From assembly GCA_902803195.1 (NCBI GenBank), contig CADCOX010000080.1, positions 1 through 8,796 of the forward strand: a DNA stretch of 8,796 nucleotides. The letters run 5' to 3'. Under the pieces are notes generated by a model. The model made no database searches. It was given only the letters and a program-made list of their open reading frames with translations, and was not told the DNA's origin. This DNA is from an uncultured Bacteroidales bacterium. GTDB lineage: Bacteria; Bacteroidota; Bacteroidia; Bacteroidales; Bacteroidaceae. Below, piece after piece: positions 5,988-8,796 of the stretch (position 1 is its first letter; each line of letters opens with the position of its first letter). The position numbers and the translations under genes were made by a program.

Positions 5988-8796
5988 TTTTTCCTCTTGA
6001 ACAGGAACAAGTCGCCGAGGCGCGTGGTCTTGCGTCGGAGCACGAGACCGGCGCCCATCTCGAGGACTTCGCTCTCGAGGAGCGACTCGTAGTTCTTGTC
6101 GTAGTAAACCTTCACGTAGCGGCTGGCGCTCTGGTCGAGGCGGTACTCGATGCTCACGTTGTCGATGAGCGACTGCCCCGTGTTCTGCGCGTCGGCGCCG
6201 GTGCTGACCTTTCCGCCCACGATGACGCTGATGCGGTTGCCCCAGAAGCGCTTGGCGAAGCGGAAACTGTAGTCGGTGGTCGTAGAGCCGGTGGCGCTCG
6301 TGCCTTGCTCCATGCCTAAGGAGAGGTCCACGCTCTTGAGAGCTTTGCTGGTGATGTTGGATATCTGGCTCTGGAGGAAGGCGTTGAGGGCGTTCTGTGT
6401 GGAGAAACCGCCTCCCGAGGCGCTGTTGGAGTCGGTGATGTACATGCCCGTGGCCAGCATCGTCACCGCCACGCGTCCGCGCTGCTCGGCCGACATCGAG
6501 GCCAGCTCGTTGCGTATGCTGAGGTCCTCGGGCGCGTCGAGGGTGAACTCCAGTCCGAGGTCCTCGAGCGTCTGTGTGATGTTCATGCCGACGTCGAAGT
6601 TCACCGACCGCGGTTGTTGGTTCTCGGTGATGGTGGTGCGTAGGCGCTCGGTGGCGCTCAGGTTGAGCGTCGGATTCATGATGGGGCCTCGGAACTCGGC
6701 GTAGCTACCGCTCTTGATGGTGAACTCCTTCAGCGGGATGACCATCATCGTGTACTTGATGGTGCCGCTGTTGATGGTGTAGCGTCCGTTGAGCTGCATG
6801 TCCTTCTCGGGCGAGTAGGTCAGCATCAGGTCACCGCCGCCCTCGAGGTCGACGTAGCTCGAGCCGTCGGTGCTGAGCAGGCAGTGGACCTGCGCAGCGT
6901 CGTCGATGCTGACGTTCATGGTGATGTTCAGGTTCTGCGGGCGGTCGCGCTCGGGCTCCACCACGGTCACCGTGTCGGTGAAGTCCACGAACTCCACGAG
7001 ATCGGCCAGCTGGTCCTCGACGGTCAGCGGCGAGTCGGTGAGCACGTAGGTCATGTCGGTCGAGCCCAGCACCTTCAGGCGTCCGTACATGCGCAGGTCG
7101 TCGAGCGTGCCGCGCACCATCGTGTTGAGGTCCACGTAAACTTTGCCGTAGGCCACGGCCTGCGAAGTCTTTTTGGCGTTGATGAGCTCGTAGTTGTTGG
7201 CCGTCATGGTGGCGTCGACGCGTATCTTGTCGGTGTTGGCGAAGTTGATGTCGGCGTTGACGGTGAGCGGGTTGCGTCCTGTGGAGTAGATGCGTATGTC
7301 GGACATCTTCAGGTGGCTGTTGTCGAAGCGTAGCGTGTCGTCGGCCACGCGCAGGCTGAGGCTGTAGGGCGCCGAGGTAACGCGCAGGTCGTTGGTCACT
7401 ACGGCTCCGTCCACGCTCGGCTGAGCCGTCGTGCCGCCGACGTGAACGTCGCCTATCGCTACGCCGCTGAGCGTCGCCACGCCGTCGGGGAAGAAGCCGT
7501 TGGCCAGCGCGAAGGGCAGGCGATCCAGCGTGGCGTCGATGTCCAGCAGTCCGGTGTCGCCCTTCGGCGTGTAGGTGCCGTTGAAGGTCGCTACGGGCAG
7601 GCCCATGTGTAGGAGGTTGCCGTCGACGTAATGGCTGCCGTCGGCATTAGGCAGGTAGGCGCCTTCGAGGCCTATCTGTCCGAGCACGGCGCCCTCGTAG
7701 GTGAGTTCGTCCACGGTCATGTCGGTCGAGACGCTCAGGTGCTCCGTCGTTTGGATGAGGTGGGCATCGCCGTGGAGGTAGCCCGTGATGCGTGGCATGT
7801 ACGGCAGCACCGTCATGAGCTCGCCCAAGTTCAGGTGGTTGATGCTCACGGTGAGATCCTGCAGCGCGTCGAAGTTGTCGGCCGAGTAGAGCTTCAGTCC
7901 CGTCCCGTCGTCGGCCAGCAGGTCTACGTTGGCCGTCACGCGGTTCTTTTTGCCCAGCCTAATGTAGTTGTCCTCGTTGAGGTGGAAGCGTCGGTAGGCG
8001 ATGATGGGGTTGAGCGGGTCGAGGTGTATGACGAGGCTGTCGTTCCTGACGGCCGTCTGCAGTCCCAGGTCGATGCCTTTCTGTCCGCGGTCGTCGTAGA
8101 AGAGGAGGTTGGCGTCGGCGCGTCCGTCCTCGCCGATGTGGGCGGCCAGTCGGGAGTCGAAGCTAATCTGCGGGTTGCGTCGTCCGTTGTGTATGCGTGC
8201 GTCGAGGGCGATGCCCGTGGAGTCCTGCAGGGCGTGGAAGTTGATGGTGTCGAGCAGGATGGCTCCCGTGTTGAGGCTGTGTACGTGTCCGCCGCCGTTG
8301 AGACCCGTGGCGGGGTTCAGGTGCAGGTCGAGGTCGGCCGTCTCATAGTCGTAGCCCATCGACAGCAGGATGTCGTGGACGGGGTTATGCTGTCCGGCAG
8401 TGAGATGGATGTCCATCTGCGGCAGTCGGCGTTTCAGTTCGCTGGGCACTAAGCGGTGCTCCTTCAGCTGGTTCGAAGCCTCGTCGGTCAGTTTCTGCAG
8501 CTGCTTGAGCAGGCGGTCGTAGCTTGTGCGACCCTGAGCCCTCAGCGTCAAGTCGCCACTGGCGACGTAGGCGTAGGTCGTGTCGGGGCGCATCAGGGCT
8601 TCGAGCGTGACGTCCTCGGGGCGGAAGAGCGTGTCGCCCGGCATGAGGACGATGTCCGTGATCGTGCCGCTCACCTGATGGCGGTCGCGCAGGTTGGTGG
8701 TGCCGTCGAGGTGCATGCAAGCCGCCACCTTCAGCGGGTCTTCTACGAGTCCGAGGGCTTGCAGGTCAGCACGGCTGAGGTCTACCGAGAACGTCA
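5978..8796 (-). CDS. tamB: TamB-family translocation/assembly protein, 5' end truncated by window edge
   Basis: This is the C-terminal ~938 residues of a TamB (DUF490-type) protein. TamB-like proteins are inner-membrane-anchored and span the periplasm as a long beta-taco groove that partners the Omp85 protein TamA; roles in outer-membrane protein assembly and in phospholipid transport are established for the proteobacterial relatives. The visible chain is made of repeating amphipathic beta strands without Cys clusters or enzyme motifs. The conserved C-terminal TamB domain shows GRYTINSGTIKYTMM (about 6740-6785), EFTIKSGSYAEFRGPIMNP (about 6675-6730) and the final RFAKRFWGNRISVIVGG (about 6215-6265) through the terminal LFLFKRKNEK. 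The reading frame remains open from 8728 to the right edge and reads TFSVDLSRADLQALGLVEDPLK, so the GTG at 8728 is internal and not the start. The N-terminal anchor lies outside the window. The last residues and the TGA stop are encoded by the heptamer array. Confidence 0.94.
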   Translation of the reverse strand, partial: TFSVDLSRADLQALGLVEDPLKVAACMHLDGTTNLRDRHQVSGTITDIVLMPGDTLFRPEDVTLEALMRPDTTYAYVASGDLTLRAQGRTSYDRLLKQLQKLTDEASNQLKEHRLVPSELKRRLPQMDIHLTAGQHNPVHDILLSMGYDYETADLDLHLNPATGLNGGGHVHSLNTGAILLDTINFHALQDSTGIALDARIHNGRRNPQISFDSRLAAHIGEDGRADANLLFYDDRGQKGIDLGLQTAVRNDSLVIHLDPLNPIIAYRRFHLNEDNYIRLGKKNRVTANVDLLADDGTGLKLYSADNFDALQDLTVSINHLNLGELMTVLPYMPRITGYLHGDAHLIQTTEHLSVSTDMTVDELTYEGAVLGQIGLEGAYLPNADGSHYVDGNLLHMGLPVATFNGTYTPKGDTGLLDIDATLDRLPFALANGFFPDGVATLSGVAIGDVHVGGTTAQPSVDGAVVTNDLRVTSAPYSLSLRVADDTLRFDNSHLKMSDIRIYSTGRNPLTVNADINFANTDKIRVDATMTANNYELINAKKTSQAVAYGKVYVDLNTMVRGTLDDLRMYGRLKVLGSTDMTYVLTDSPLTVEDQLADLVEFVDFTDTVTVVEPERDRPQNLNITMNVSIDDAAQVHCLLSTDGSSYVDLEGGGDLMLTYSPEKDMQLNGRYTINSGTIKYTMMVIPLKEFTIKSGSYAEFRGPIMNPTLNLSATERLRTTITENQQPRSVNFDVGMNITQTLEDLGLEFTLDAPEDLSIRNELASMSAEQRGRVAVTMLATGMYITDSNSASGGGFSTQNALNAFLQSQISNITSKALKSVDLSLGMEQGTSATGSTTTDYSFRFAKRFWGNRISVIVGGKVSTGADAQNTGQSLIDNVSIEYRLDQSASRYVKVYYDKNYESLLESEVLEMGAGLVLRRKTTRLGDLFLFKRKNEK

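Noticed and set aside
5813..6319. Plus-strand frame with a very hydrophobic, membrane-like N-terminal half
   Set aside because: The hydrophobic part is simply the translation of the YTTTTCA heptamers, and the rest is antisense to tamB. It shows that the repeat is open and hydrophobic on this strand, not that a membrane protein exists.
7631..8452. Plus-strand open frame of 273 codons opposite the TamB-like gene
   Set aside because: It has the same Val/Glu/Gly-rich shadow composition, no family resemblance, and full overlap with conserved TamB coding sequence.
8728..8728. GTG as the start of the TamB-like protein
   Set aside because: The frame stays open to the right window edge and the upstream residues continue the same beta-repeat pattern, so this GTG encodes an internal valine.

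Overview
The window reads as accessory and envelope DNA from a Bacteroidota bacterium, most likely a GC-rich member of the Bacteroidales such as a Prevotella relative. This rests on four things: a TamB/TamA-type outer-membrane module in which the TamA-like Omp85 protein carries a lipoprotein signal; a secreted sialidase-fold glycosidase beside a Ser-type sulfatase; starts without a Shine-Dalgarno sequence; and intergenic heptamer tandem arrays and C/G-rich repeats of a kind familiar from this order. The genus assignment is inference.

All four genes lie on the minus strand, so the transcription order runs from right to left. The right edge to 5978 holds the C-terminal ~938 residues of a TamB-like protein, with its 5' end off the window. 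Next, 5897-3300 holds a complete 865-residue TamA-like outer-membrane barrel lipoprotein. A 287-bp non-coding gap (3299-3013) follows and holds several repeats and hairpins. Then comes a 611-residue secreted sialidase-fold enzyme (3012-1177) with a CBM9-like C-terminal domain. Last is the first 367 residues of a secreted Ser-type S1 sulfatase (1101 to the left edge, 3' end missing).

The genes form two functional pairs. TamB and TamA together would form a periplasm-spanning bridge to an Omp85 barrel, serving outer-membrane assembly or lipid traffic. The sialidase-fold enzyme and the sulfatase look like a small exported glycan-degrading pair, acting on a sulfated host or plant glycan whose identity the sequence does not show.

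The most unusual structure is not a gene but the two short spacers. Each consists almost entirely of 7-bp tandem repeats: TGAAAAR between tamB and tamA, and TGAYGAR (on the opposite strand) between the glycosidase and the sulfatase. The tamB/tamA array supplies the stop codon of tamB and the apparent start codon of tamA. Inverted copies of the same heptamer encode the hydrophobic core of the TamA signal peptide, giving a 14-bp perfect inverted repeat across the tamA start. I saw no tRNA, rRNA, CRISPR array, transposase or phage gene.
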